Assembly: GCA_031310005.1 (NCBI GenBank)
Contig: CM062382.1
Span: 2,790,001 to 2,854,000 of the forward strand
DNA from: Dactylellina haptotyla
Taxonomy: Eukaryota > Ascomycota > Orbiliomycetes > Orbiliales > Orbiliaceae
Length of the DNA: 64,000 nucleotides
Direction: 5' to 3'
The notes under the pieces are model-generated. The model was not told the DNA's origin. It did no database searches and worked only from the letters and a program-made list of their open reading frames with translations. The stretch's first letter is position 1; each line of letters opens with the position of its first letter. The translations under genes were made by a program, and so were the position numbers. This document shows, one piece after another, positions 22,345 to 38,687 of this stretch.

Positions 22345-25300
22345 TCGATCCCATGATCTGAAATCGTATTATGTTTTCTTTTCTTCTAAACCTCCTTTCG
22401 ATATCGGCATGACTCGACATGCTCTTTCATGATAACCCACCGAGAATCTCCCCTAGCCTCGGTACCTTCAAGGCTAAATCTCCTCATAGCCTGCATGCTC
22501 ACTATACCTTGTCAAACCCCGAAACAAAAAACGCATCTCCTTACTTTTCAGCTCTTCAGCATGCTGCCTGCCGTCGCCCTCCATCCCTCCATCATCCTAG
22601 CTAGATCTCCTGTCATAGAAATGAAATACTGCATCTTGTACACCAGTTTCCGAGTTGTTTCTCCTTTCGTTATCCCCTCCGTTGCTTTTTCCATTTCGGT
22701 TTCTTTTTTATATTCTAATACATAATGGTTATTCGGGATGAATTAACATACGCACAAAATCTTTTTCGGCGAATACGAAACTTAACGAGGGGCTAATATA
22801 GGTATGATTGAGAGTAACGAACAACTCTGGGGTGGTAGTTTAAGGCAGTTGCGACAAGGGCTCTAAATGTAGTCGTTCGGATCATGTCATATATGTATAT
22901 CCAATTAGGAACCAGGAGCGTATATGTACCTACTGATACCATCCCTTTTGTTTTCTTTTCAGCTTTTAGCTTTTAGAAATTTAAATTTTGCAATAAACAG
23001 CGAATAGTATACTAGTAGCATCGGAAAAGGAGGTTCTAGACCTCAGGTTGCGGATTTCTCCACACCTGATCAAGAGAAAATCCCAAGATTCAAACCCTTA
23101 CCTGTATCCACTCACACCTCGCATTTTTCTTTTCCTGCACCAAAGTCGCCAGGCTGAGGGTTTCGTAAACCGATATGATATGATACCATCCCGCTCCTTT
23201 CCAATCTTTCGCACCCTCACAGCCAATTGAATCCCACCACCTCCCCGAAAATTCGAACTCATCAAGCCCTTGAACGCTTATTTTTGCCGTGAGTCCCGGC
23301 GTTCTGGATAAAGTTGCGCTCGTCTGCCTTCTCATCCACCCCTCCTCCACTAACTGGACCCGGCGAACGGGAGACGGAGGGGTGGGAACGAACGAAAAAA
23401 GGAAACCCGTGCTCTATACTTCAAGGAATTAATACAAATTAATATATTTCTTCCAGCTCCTCCCCTCCTTTAAACCCGTCAACATGAGGCGGGATGGAGA
23501 AAATCTGTGATCACAAGATCCGCAGACCCATGTCTGAATCTCAAATCTTGGACAATAGATCGAGGACAGAATTTGTGAGAGAAAGCCCACAGAGATCACT
23601 TCGGTTTTCGATCAAAAGCTGCAGAAACGCCCCTTCTGACCCGCCTCACGCCCAGTTTCCCGGTTACCCCCACAGATTTTCATGCACCTTTTCTTTACGA
23701 GATCTCTCAGCTTAATTGCTGTTGTTGTCCCGGCTTGCCGGGCCCCACAGCTCGAGCACCCATCACATCCAGCAAACGAACGCGCGACGCCTCAGATGGA
23801 AAAAGGCTCCCAATCAGCCAGCCAGAAAGATATCCCGGAACGTTCATCCCGTCAGTCCTATCCAATTACCTATCGCCATTTGCATTGTCTTTGACAGCAA
23901 AGAAAAACAGATGAGCAAGCCACGATGATGAACATCGGCTCCACTTTTAAAAGATCTAGAATTTGACCACACCAACTGCCAGAGTAGGAAAAGGCTCGCT
24001 GTTGTTAGCGTGGAGTTTTAGTCTCCACTTCTTGTTTTGACATCCAAATGACAACCCCCAACAAGGTATCAAAGTGTTGTTATACGCCCTCCGTTCGTAC
24101 TCGCCCTGTACGCCGCCGCCTCTGTGCGCGCTGCGGCCGAGAAAACGAAAGAAACTTCTGCTTCACTAACCCGACTTTTTGGATAACTATAGTTGGCTGG
24201 CAATTAAAATTGTGGGTGAGGCGTTTCCTGGCTGAAGACACCCACCAGGTTTTCGGGAAGGACATGGGAGAAGAAACGATGCGGGCGTAGATCCCCGTGA
24301 TTATAACGAGCTCGTAATATCTAAAGGAACTTAGTTTACAGCTATTTGCTCTTTGCACCTGGTACCTTATTGAAAAATATTTTTTATAAAAAATATTACG
24401 AAAAATCCTATCAGCTAATGCGACTAATCTAACCTGAGTTAAGCTCAAGAATCTCGCTGCAAAGATCGTATGATATCATGATTGATTCTAGACCAGCTGA
24501 ACTGAACGCGAAAGCTCTCGTAACCCGTGGCCCCTTTCCATCCAGCTTCCTGAGATCAAGCTAGCTAGTCTAGAAGCCAGCTTTCTTTTTCCTTCTTCCT
24601 CTCTTTCCAAATTTCAGAAAACCGAAAATGCTCAATGATATCATGTGAGTGGTTTCCGGAGGGGAATGGTGCACATAAGTATTTTAAGCTTAGTTACGGC
24701 TAAAAGGGAAGAAGGGTAACCTTGAAATCGAGAACATGACAAAGAACGGGGGAACGACAGAGAGCGGTGCTTTGACCTCTTTGCGCTGCCTGCGCTTCCC
24801 GTGCGTGTGGCCAGAGTCCGAGAAGGAAGGCTCCGATCTCACGATCCCGATGGTGTTTTAGTTAGGCCCCTCCCGGAGCTAAACGCTCAATTAAAGACCA
24901 ACGGATCAATTTTCTCGAAATATGGCTGGCTAGTTATCGCGATGGTGTGATTTCCATCAAAGATGAAGGTTGTCCCCTTACTTGATTATACCTTTCAAAA
25001 TCCACTCGTGCGCTAGCCGTATCGACCGATCTCCGTCCGTTGCGCTTAAAAGCCATGTGAGAACCATGGCAAAAGAGAGACATACAGCTGTTCGGCGAGC
25101 TAAAGTAGTCTAGGTATCACAGGCCCCGTGGTTCGTTGATATCAGTCCCTCCGCTTCTCGGGAAGGAATGGAATGAAATCACCAGTATATATCTGATATT
25201 TGATAATTATCCCGGAGGCAGTGTGATAGGCAGATGAGCGTCAAGTAAGGGAACTCGATGAGAGAGCAATTCTGATACACGAGCTCTAACTCCTGTGCAC

Positions 25301-27454
25301 GAATACAGCACGGCCTCGAGTGCCCATTGGACTTGTGCACGAGTATTTGCACCCCCCGCTAGCTTCGTCTGATGATTTACCTGTATATTCCGGCTCCCAG
25401 AAAAAGGCACTGCAGATCCTCAAGACAACTAAGCTCGCACAAAACGCAGGCTCTAATGCTGTGCAACAAACGCCACAAGGGCAAATCGGACCAGCACCGG
25501 GTTCCCACGCTGTATTTCCATTCGAATGGGTGGTGCGTGAAAAAGCCTCCATGAAAACGAAAAAATGGGACTTCTCGGAAACTCGACTCTCCGGATACAT
25601 TCTCCGTAAGGCATGGGACAGACGTCAAAGGCTATTCATCAACTGTAGTAAACCCTTATTCTCCAAGTTCGGAGGGCACGAGCGCTCTCTCGTAGAATTT
25701 TCTGATTCGACAGTTCCATGTTGATTCGACTGAATCACTTTTCTTTCACTGCTGTCCGTGTGTGCGGTGCGTGCGTCCTGCATAACGAGAATTAAATTTA
25801 CCAATAGTTTTTTTTATGTTTTTTTTAAATGATTACCTGGCAATTTTAGAAGTGGGGGATATCATTCAGATGCGGCCACACAGATATGTGATCTTGCTGT
25901 GCAGGTAGACAACATCGGCCTCGTGCAGCACGGCCACCACCACCACCACGCAACAACAACTCGATAATTCGAGATCCGAAAGATGGCAAAAGCTCCCGCT
26001 CGGGCCCGATGTATTTCTTGGGTCTATAAAGTTCCAGGTGTGAATGTATCCTATAGCCATCCTACGTTTCGGAAACATGCTTGCCCTTCGATATCAAATT
26101 GCTGCACTCATATTCAGATGGCGTAAATTTCACAGTGTTGAATTTACTTTTTGCTGCCTGAAAACTGTCGAGCATAATTTGTGATTTCGTTCTAAGACAT
26201 GAAGAATGCGGGATTCTGCATAACGAACGAGGGTGTGCAGAAAGGGAAGGAAAAACCCTCAGCTCTACCGAACTCACTACTGACGAAAAGACTGAGAAAA
26301 GAAAAATGAGTCGCGGCAAGAGTGATTCCTGCAGGTGGCAGAACCTGGAGGTTTGTTGAAATTCGATGTGTTTCTTCTGTCTGGACTCGGAAAGCCAACG
26401 CGGACCAACATGCTGAATGTGCGCAATAAATCACCACCTTGGGGATTTTTCATCCATTATTTCGGCGCGGGTGCGGCGCAGATTATAACGATATTGTTAT
26501 TTCCAACAATAGAATGCAGATTGGGCAATCGATCGGGATTACTTCGGTTAGGATATCTACCCGCCGATGTTCTCGAAGAGCAATCAAGTTTATATTCATG
26601 AAAATGCGATCGCGAATGCTGAAACCGAGTCATCATGAAACATGGCAGTATACGCACACCACACTGTTGTTTTTGTGGTGCTAACGATTGTGGCACAGGG
26701 AGAAGGGTTCTTGCATTTGCTGGAAATTCTTCTAGTTAGGCGGAAATACAACAAATTTTAGGATGCAGGTGAAATAGCAAGCCATCGATTGTTGAACATG
26801 TTGGAATGAATCGAACCGAAATAAACATCAAAAATATAACCGCTGAGAAATCGCGGGGATCTGTGACAATAACAGAAAACGGGGAAGATATGGGGCGAAG
26901 AATGACAGTTGACAGATAGAACGGACAGGATGAAACATGGAAAACGCTGAGGATTAGAAGCAATCAGAAATGCCAACATTTGTGAATAGGTAGCAACAAT
27001 AAAATAATTTGTCTTTTGCGCAATCATGAAGGGCTGGACGGAAGAAACAGATGCAAGCAACAACAGTGAAAACTCCCATGAGGGGATTCGAACGCCGCCC
27101 GGCACTCAAGAATCCAACATCAATTACAGGATTAGATTACGAATCGCAAGAAAACCAAAGCATGGATGCAGAGGGGGAAAAAAAGCCAGTAATTGAGAAA
27201 AGCAAGATGATAAAAGATAAATACAAAAACGTAAAGGGAAACAGGACGCCTACTACGCAAGTCGCCGCGGAAGTAAAAATAAATCCCAAACAAGATATGA
27301 TTTGAATAGAAGGCATCAATAGGAAAGAAACCCAACCCATATTTTCCCAACACAAAAACAAAAAATGTAAATAAAAGTTGAACTTATTCAACACTGCCAG
27401 AGAAAAACGAAACTAGAATACTGGATATCAAACCCATTAATCGTGCGGAGTGAA
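22345..27454. other. 5.1 kb region without recognisable genes
   Basis: This begins with the CPR 3' flank and ends with the RRM gene's 3' flank. Open frames here are short, mostly non-ATG, and show no motif I know. Things that can be seen: a perfect 22-base palindrome at 24376-24397, a CAC/GCC-rich run near 25925-25955, and AT-rich stretches. No tRNA cloverleaf or repeat array is visible. It could carry a non-coding RNA, a fast-evolving intron-rich gene, or long regulatory DNA. Sequence alone does not say which. Confidence 0.5.
24376..24397. repeat. Perfect 22-base AT palindrome
   Basis: The sequence reads AATATTTTTT, a central AT, then AAAAAATATT, identical on both strands. It can form a hairpin with a ten-base stem. 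With only A and T it may be chance in AT-rich DNA, a terminator-like hairpin, or a footprint. Confidence 0.6.
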
Positions 27455-29266
27455 TTAGTTGGCATCCTCCAAGACGGATACCTCCTCGGCTTTGCTGAGA
27501 TCTTCCTCGGCACTGATCACAGATTGAGGAGGCGTTGGTGGTGCGTTAATTGGAGCCCTGTTTCAACACCAAACCGTGTTAGCCAGATCTTTTATTCAAC
27601 GCAGGAACATAAACTTCTCCCTTGCGTGATAGATAGATAGATATGCTCTAAGAATAGAACTATAGCACTAGCAAAAGGGAGAAGAAGAAAAGAGATATCG
27701 TGAAAAGCTATCATACAAGGTGAAGGTGAATTACTTACTCGTTCTTCTTCCAATCCTTCTGGTTGCCCTGTGGATACACGGGGCTAGAACAGCTCAAACT
27801 CGCACTGTGAGGGCCAGGCCCTAGCATCATGCTCCTCTGCATGATCTGCTCGTGATTCGCGAGGACGCTCTTCTTGGGGAATTGCCCCGTCTGAGCCTTT
27901 TCCTTCTTTAATTTCTTCTGGGCCAAAGTGTCGGCGTAGCGGACCTGGAGCGGCAAGTGATGGCTGGGCTCGCCAAGTTGGACGCCGTTGAACTTTTCGA
28001 TAATTTCATCGCAAAGGTTGCGGTCTTCGAAGGTGACGAAGGCGACACCGCGGGAGGCACCCTTCTGGTTGACGAGAAGACGACACTTTGACGATTTGTA
28101 ACCCTTGAAGATAGCAATGATTTTCTGTAGAGATGTTAATAGCTGTCCACGCAAAATCTAAGATTAGAAACATACCTCTTCGTTCCATGTGGCTGGAAGA
28201 TTCGAAACGTAAAGGTTGGTAGACTCGAGATCTGCGAGGTCCTTGAGCTTGGAATAGAAGGAGTCCTAATAGTTGTTGGCACGACAGTTAGTATTCAGAG
28301 CGTGCAGCTTGATAGAAAAACATCACGAATATACGAACCCTGGCGATTGTTGCTTCGTAATTTCTAGTTGTGAAGTCCTTAATACATTCCTGGGCACTCT
28401 CAAGAGTTGTAAACTTTGCAAATCCGTATCTATTGACCGTGTTAGCAAGATCTCTCTAGATAATTCAGGCCAGGAAAATAAACTTACCCTTTACAAACGC
28501 CAGATGGTCTGTCGATGATTGCTTTAGAGCTAATCACGTTCCCAAAGGTCGTGACTAGTTCCCTCAGTTGCTTATCAGTCATGGTGTTGGGCAAGCCCTT
28601 GATGTAAACATTGGTAGGACCACTAAAATCAGACATTGTTGGACTCTGTAAGTCGATGCTGTCCTCTTCGGATGATAGTAGCTTTAGTGGTGTGCTAGCA
28701 ATGACGGGCGACTTTCTCATCTTCTTTGTGGCCGCTGTAGATGCAGCAGTAGTTGTGGGACTCGAGAGATCTTTGGGCTTCGAGAAGCCTGTGGATCCGA
28801 CTGATGTTGCGACACTTTGAACAGGCGAAGGGAATGGGTGCTGGTTGTACGGTGGCGGCTGGTGCGTATTTGGGAAGGATGGATATCCTTGAGGATGAAA
28901 TGATGGGACGAACCCTTGAGGGTGGAATTGGGGATGGTTTGGGAACGCCTGTGGATGGTAATACGGAGCTGACTCTGAGTTTGGACTTGTGTGCATCTGA
29001 AAATGAGGTGGGACCATGACTGAGTAATGAGGATTATAAGCAAATGGACTCGCTGGCGAGAACTGCACGTTTTGGTAGCTCATGTTATCGAACTGAGGAT
29101 GCTGTGGGTGGTAATTGTGATGATGTTGAGGTTGGACTCCAGCGTTTCCAACTGAACCAGCAGCTGGGTAGCTTTGTGATACCATCGGGTACTGGAGGTA
29201 GGCACGAGCCCGTTGTGAGTCGTTGATGTGGTCCATGTTGTTAGGAGAGTCGACAAGAGCAACCAT
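27455..29266 (-). CDS. Two-RRM RNA-binding protein, RBMS/MSSP-like, 482 aa
   Basis: A cytoplasmic or nuclear mRNA-binding protein with two RNA recognition motifs most like animal RBMS/MSSP; its targets are unknown. Exons are 29266-28488, 28429-28339, 28265-28176, 28124-27739 and 27557-27455, and all join in phase. Donors are GTAAGT, GTTCGT, GTATGT and GTAAGT; GTTCGT is the weakest. The first 210 residues are Gln/Pro/His/Tyr-rich (PQHHHNYHPQHPQ). RRM1 (about 215-290) has RNP2 NVYIKGLP and RNP1 GYGFAKF, split by the first intron. RRM2 (about 306-390) has RNP2 NLYVSNLP and RNP1 RGVAFVTF. A Lys-rich linker and a short acidic tail follow. The prion-like N-terminus plus RRMs suggests granule association, by inference. 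Two possible starts are close together (29266 and the later MDHINDSQ). Confidence 0.88.
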
Positions 29267-31622
29267 ACGGGTAGAAGTAAAGGCTCTCTTGATCTTTTAG
29301 AAGGGTTTGTGATCAAAGGATCGGTTCGGGTAGCTTGGGCTTGCTTTATGAAGCAGAGCTTCCGTGTAAAGAATTTGCTTCAAATCTTGTGTAAGCCTTG
29401 AGATAGCCGTCGGCTGCTTGTGTCTCTGTGCAACGCAGAGCGCCTCGTTTTTGGAATGTTGGATTGCTGGGCAGATTATCGGCTGCGAAATGGGAAGAAG
29501 GGAAAAATATGCAGTTTGGCAGCTGGGGGGAAGGAGGTAAGAAATAGACGGTCTGGGGAACTGCAGATGTGATGAAAGTTATATCACCTCAGAGGCGGGA
29601 TGGTTCGAGTGCCTTGCAGATATTTTCGCCCCTACCGTTGTGGAGAAGAAATAATTAGTATGCTTTGAACGGGATAGAAGTTAGTGGCTGCTGCACGGAG
29701 TGACAGGTCAGGTTATTTATCATTGATAGCAATAGCTGGAGTAAGGATGCATGTGGAATGACCTTACATATCCTATTTCTTAGGTTTGTCGAGATGGCCG
29801 TGAATTTACGAGCTAAACTTAGACAACAAGTGCAAGCGATATAACTGGTTTGCACTAAGCAGGAGATATTCTGAAGGGCAAAGCTAGCCTGCAGTATGCA
29901 AGGATTGGGAACAAATATCGTTGTTCCTAGCTTCCCCGAGTGATTGTAAGGAGGCTTTGAAGGAGGCCCGTATGCCCTGCCCGGTAGGAAATGAAATCGG
30001 CGGTGGAGGTGTAGCGAGCTGTTATTCGAACCAGACGGGGTCCTGGGAGATAATTCGGGTGCTAAATGGCAACTTGAGACAACAACGGATGCAGTCAACC
30101 ACAAGGGGCCCTGTTTCGCGGGAGGAAAACTTTTGTAGGCGAATAATCACTTTATACCCCGAAAGCCGCCTTCGATGATTGGGGAGGTTTCTGGCCCGCA
30201 GGGTGTGTTTCTAGCTCGGCCGGGTTCACTCGTCAACCGTTACAATCGCAGCCTTCATGGATATCACCCCAAGCCTACGACGTCGTCTCAATTTGGCCCA
30301 CCAACAGCTATTATCGATCCACTGAGGCCGAGGTGTCCCTGCTTGGAGGGGGTCACAGAGGGGGCCCAACTCCATATTTGTCTGCTGTTTCTTTTTTCTG
30401 TTTTCTTTTTCTGTTCGTTCCCTCTTTCGTCTCGCCCCTTCTCTATAGTACCATCACCACCTAGGCCTTGTTCCGCCGTCCTGTCGGGGAAAAGCTGGCC
30501 AGGTCTTGAATTACGGCATAGGGTGTGGATCGGGATTGCTTATTCAAGTGGAATCCAATCCAAGGGGTTGGGTTTTTCAGGTGCAGCTGGGCGGTATAGT
30601 TCTTTTTTTCGATTTCAGAATTCCAGCGTTAAGGTACCCGCAAACTGATACAACGCTATTGGGCAAGCATCCCGCGCGAGGAGTTGATAATGTTGGATTC
30701 AGTTCGGGGTACCACTCGCCAGCCAAACTTAACCACTTTCAGACGGATTTCGGCCCTCCATCGAACCTGTTTTCGCTGATCAGAAAGCGCCACGCGGAAG
30801 CACGAGCATGATCAGATTCAGATATGCAGCTTTCCCTTAGACCCCCTCGGTAGATAGCAGCAAAGCAAGCAGAGGGAAAAAGGCACCCGACGGCTCTGCC
30901 TCTTCGCGCAGGAGTTGCAGACCGAAATTGCTTATAGCTTTCCTCCGGTTGTTTTTCCTTTTTTTACGGTCTTTTGCAAACCTTGAACCAACAAAGGGGA
31001 ACAGTGGCGCTCGTTTTACGAGGCCAAGCTCCCTCCCTTGCTTCTGATATCATTAAGCGTCCCTGAATGAGGACGGGCAGGCGGACATGTACGGACAGTC
31101 CACTGGCGGATAATCCAATATATCTGCTCGCTGCCCAGATCTCACGTATCCGTCGTAGATATAGCAATAGCACGGGTTTGCTATACCGCAATTTCTTGGG
31201 AAGGGGTGCTGCATGAGGCCTCGAGTGGGGTGGAGCGCTCGAGTCCAGGCCCTTCCTCTGCGTTGGGGTGGCCGCTTCGATCCCTGGATACAAGAGGCGA
31301 CCGGGGTGGAAGCGGTGCCGGCCTGCTCAAGCCAATGGGAAGCGAACCTCGACAATTTGCAGCGAGTGCATGTCCGGCGTTCAGCTGTGCCCCCCGACCA
31401 AGACAGCTTGCTTGGGTGGGTGTGTGTCGACTGCAACTTCCAAAAATAAAAACCGAGCAATCATCACTACGGGCAGGTATTAGGCAGAACCATGGTAGAA
31501 ATTATCCTTCATGTCCGAAATCTTCATCACGGCAGCCGGCATTTTGTGCGTGATCTATGTGATGCAATTCGTGGTTTGTGGACAATGAGAGTTCAACCGA
31601 TTGTTTGGGTCTGGTGGCTGCC
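29267..31622. promoter_or_regulatory. 2.3 kb upstream region of the RRM gene and RIO2 3' flank
   Basis: No gene is recognised. The stretch 30380-30440 is T/C-rich, and short GC-rich frames appear between 30960 and 31490 on both strands without any family features. RIO2 ends at 31623 and points the same way as the RRM gene, so most of this is upstream DNA of the RRM gene. It is long enough to carry distant control sites. Confidence 0.45.
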
Positions 31623-33348
<1,726 letters not shown>

Positions 33349-34548
33349 CTTTCCAGCTTCGCCAAGCGTAGCAGCTCACGCAACAATATATCGATCGAAA
33401 TGTGGCGGTGGAGTTGCTCGGTCTTCTGCGAGTAGGGGTCTCCCGGGGAGGCGTCGTTCGGATAAATGCTGTGGCTGATATTGAGGGTGAGCCGGTATAT
33501 TCTTGTGAGAATCGTAGGGAATTTGATGTCGTTCGGTGGATCGGTCACCGGCGTTGAAGCTCCCTCAGACTTTTCTCTATTTTTTTTTTGTCTCTGAGCT
33601 CGCTAGCCAACCAAATGCGCCCCAATGAAAAGTTGATCCACCACCAGCAAACGAGCAAAACGAGACCAAAGCGGTATGGTCTCTGCCCGCAGCAAACCGG
33701 CCCGCGCCCGAAATCACGCTGGGCGTAGCTGGGACTACGGAGGCGAAATTGAGCGGCCGACCTCGCGCACGAGCAGCCCGATGGAGACTCGACAGGTCGT
33801 CAACTAAATCAGCTTATAGCTCGTCTTGTTCTTTCTTCAGCAGCAACGTGAACGCATCTCATGCATCGAGTCGCACCGCTCCGGTTACTAAGTCAAAGTA
33901 AGTATTGGTCCAGTCCTGTCCCTTTCTTGTTAGCTGTTGTTGGTTCCTTGCATATGGTTTGAGTGCTCAGGCGCCGTTGGCCTTCAAAGGGGTCGAGGGG
34001 GCCTCACCAACCAACAGATGAGCTAGCCAACCAACGAAAAGCTGGAATATGTCGTTCCCCGCTTCCTTGGAGGGGCTTCTGGGCGCTGTTGCTACCCATT
34101 GACTTCCCAGCCGTCAATTGGCGTCGTCGTCTCCTGCGCTTCGTTCTCCTGAGGGGTGCGTACGAGGGGGAGGAGGGCAGCAAGGCACGGGGTTCAGCTG
34201 GTGGGCGGGCGGCTGGTTGCAATTTAAGATTTTTGTGCACCTTCAAGCTTAAATCTCCTCGCCGTTAGATTGGCCTCCCCAAATCTCTAACCGTTCACCT
34301 ATCCTAGGAATCTCAAGCAGAACATTCACCTCCTCGCCAGTCGTTTTCCGGGTAAGTGCAGCAGCCAAAGGAGCTTCCTTTCCCTGGGACATGTTGAGTT
34401 CACGTGCCAGCATACAATCACCAAAGAGTGAGGAATCGAATGGCATCGAATTGACGCGCTAAACAGGTGGACGGGGATCTAGGGATCTTGCACACGACCA
34501 ACCGCTCTACGCACATTGCCTCTACGTTATATTCAGAAACCCGCTACA
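33349..34548. promoter_or_regulatory. Divergent promoter between RIO2 and IDI1
   Basis: About 1.2 kb separates the two start codons. There is no gene. A T-run at 33578-33587 sits near the RIO2 side. The 33800-34000 part is C/T-rich on the plus strand and ends in a possible donor (AAGTAAGTATTGG at about 33897). IDI1 may therefore have a leader intron. Open frames at 33963-34268 and 34249-34446 look accidental. Confidence 0.45.
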
Positions 34549-35808
<1,260 letters not shown>

Positions 35809-38687
35809 CGTGGCAGCTTGTCCGTGTTTCTTGAGGATACGGGGTTTCCTTTTCGCAATTGTGCATCTGATCGCATATTGGTCTTATTGCCAGGGGGCAA
35901 AATGGGGTTAGGATATCTGCTAGAAGCTTGATAGCAATATCGCAACAATGATTTTTTGTATTCTGCTGCATTTCCAGGATGTAAAGGTTTAGCTTGTGAT
36001 AATCCATATGAGGCTCAAATAATTTGTCAGAGAGAGCAACAAATAGCAATAAACAACCATGATTCCATCGAAATCTTTCGATTTTTTAATTTCTCAGAGG
36101 TAGCTCTCTTTGTAAGTCTGATATATTCGCTTTGGGTGTGGGGCAGGTTATAATCGTAATAGTATACAGCTGTCAAGAACATAAGTACCAGAACTTCAAG
36201 AGCCTGCAGGTTATTTGTACTCTCTTCACTTTGCAACCACCTATATACAAGATCTCGTATTCCCAGAAGTGGTTGTGATAACGGCTTGGTATCCTGCAGG
36301 AAACGTCCCTGTCTCGACATCTGCCTACCTCATAAGCTCAACTTCATCACATTTCTTAATCTCCAATCCTCATGACACAACGCAACATTTGGAAGGCGGA
36401 GGCGGCTCTAACTATTCAACAATATTATATCATCGATCACGAAACGAAAGTCTTTGAATTATCATACGATCTAACCAAAATGCAAGCGGCAGTAAGAATC
36501 GGCGCACATCTCACTGACTTCGAGCCTGTTATGGCCTGCCGCCGCCTAGGCAGATCATCTTTTAGGGATAGTCCCGTTCGACTAATGTAATGTACATGTA
36601 TGTCTCAATGGAACAGGCTTTCCCTGAGATACATGCGCATCAGATAGCGTGATGTCAAGGTAAAAGGATTACTGGCTGGCCTTCGAACCCGCTGTTAGCA
36701 TGGTCCTTTGGTTCCCCCAGTAAGCTGCAAAGTAGATCCTCGTGGAATGTGCAGCTTTCCAGCTCTCATCTGCAGAACGGTAGGAATAAAATTATAATTC
36801 GTCACATCTGCATCTTCGAAATCACTTCTTACTTTCTCGTTTATTTTCCCTTTTGACTTTTTTGGGTCGAGCTGGACAAATGAAATGCTTCTCTTCTGGT
36901 CGTGGTCGCGTGGGGGTTAACATTCCTTTGCGAATTGGGAATCCGACGGTCGGTTTTCTTCTTCTGATTCACTGATAGGGAAGTGAGACTTCTCGAAGAT
37001 AAACTCTTTTAGCAGGCTGTTATCTAAGATATTAGATTTACAATTTCCATCATGGCAAAAGGCCAGGGGCCCTGCTATTTTTCGTTTTTATTTCCGTTTC
37101 GTTTGCTCTGGAGGAGGTCGAAGCGAGCTAACACTTGTTTGAGCTCAACTTGGGGAGCTTGGATGCTTTTCCGGTTCTAACCTTATGTGTTACGCTAACA
37201 CCAAGGCAATGTGATCACCGAGGTACAAATAAACAGTAAACATATCACGAGGATAGGCTTAGGTAACTATTACTCCTAATTATGCATCTTTACACGGAAA
37301 CTATTTTTAATTTTCCTTCGAAACGGTGTCGACCGCAACGGTAGACGGCTGTTCGAAGTTTCTCTAACAAGGTGGTGGGAAAAGGGAAAAGAGGGTGTCT
37401 TTCGATGGGAACTTTTCTCCAGGTCAAGTGTGGTTAGCTACCTCGACTACCCCACGCCAATGTACTGCAGCTGACCCACATCTGATCATCGGCAGGGATT
37501 CCTCGCCCAGCTGCGAGCTTAGATGGAGGGCTGTCTCGAATGCACCTACCACCCTTCACAAGAGGCAACCGAAATGCAACTTGGCTGTCGCTGGAGAACA
37601 CTTCTCGAAAGAACCAGCCACAGAGGGCCGACATGGCTTTTCACGAAGGCGATCTACTGGAACTGTAGATGGAGAGAACGATCCTCTCAACGTCACACAA
37701 TGGAGACAAGTCTCATCTGACGACGTCTTGAGAGAAGTTATCTTTCGTGGATCTTTGGCATTGGCTCGCAACCTCGAATCCGGTGACCAAGGTTCGCCGT
37801 TGCGTGCCGTGGGTACCTTAGGTTTGACGCATGTTCGTTCCCAATCGTGCATCGCAAAGCAGCCAAACATGTCAGTTTTGGGAAAGGTTCGCGTTCTTCT
37901 AGTTGCATATCTCCATGTCATGTATATTTCCCGTAGATCAGCAGATTTGCCCTTCGACGGGGACTTTTCTTATGTTATTTCGTTGGTTCTCTGCTTCGGT
38001 AACCCATTTTGTACATCGACTTTCTAACAATGGCTTCGTCGCCAAGATTTAGTTATGGCTGTAGCTGGAAGCTCTCGGGAAGGACATTGCCCGGGAGCCG
38101 GTTTCACGACTTAAATCTTGTGTCCATTTCATTGTAGGATCTCTTGAATAGATCGTGTAACCGATAGCTAGCACTATCGCATCTTGGAAGCCAACATTCC
38201 AGCGTTTGTTCCCGTTCTGTTGGGCGTAGTCTGGAACCTGTCGCAGAACATTCGTATCTTCTGGCTTTTCGAAGACATCAAAGGGATGTTCCCTCCAGAT
38301 GCATATTCTGGGAGCTCTGTTACAGAAAGGTATTCGTTGAGGCCCCTTGCTCGTAACGTGGGATGCCAGCCTGCCAGCGATAGGGAAAGGGGACCCTCTG
38401 GGGTTGATTCGGCCACTATCAGTGGCTCCATCGAGATGCATCTCGAGGAGGTGGGCAACAGGCGGCGTCAACCGAACTAACCGAAAGTGGGATGTTTGAA
38501 GTACCAGAACAAGCGACAAGATTGCGAATGCCGTGATAGTGGGAACTGGTTGGTTTGGCCTGGGAGCCTAAGGGCGCTCTCCTATCCTTAGCCTTCGGAG
38601 CTAGGTAATCGGGAGGTCACATTCGCAGCACTGGCTACTCTGGCTGGTCGAAGGGAGAGGGGGAGGTTTTGTTAGCCCGTTTCGGGT
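35809..38687. other. 2.9 kb region with no supported gene
   Basis: IDI1 3' flank followed by sequence without recognisable coding features. Two longer open frames lie at 37395-38027 (+) and 38049-38519 (-); neither begins at a convincing ATG or shows a family motif. The composition between 36600 and 38650 is mixed, without tandem repeats. Confidence 0.45.

Noticed and set aside
25320-25724. A 134-codon plus-strand open frame in the gene-poor region
   Set aside because: Begins at GTG and has mixed composition without motif; overlapping minus-strand frames are about as long.
27080-27110. A tRNA T-loop-like GGATTCGAAC stretch
   Set aside because: Flanking bases do not form a T-stem, and no acceptor or D-arm partner is found.
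37395-38027. A 210-codon plus-strand open frame in the IDI1-GNAT gap
   Set aside because: It starts at GTG, has no family motif and overlaps other equally long frames; it is most likely accidental.
38049-38519. A 156-codon minus-strand open frame
   Set aside because: No recognisable domain, no supporting introns, and no convincing ATG context.
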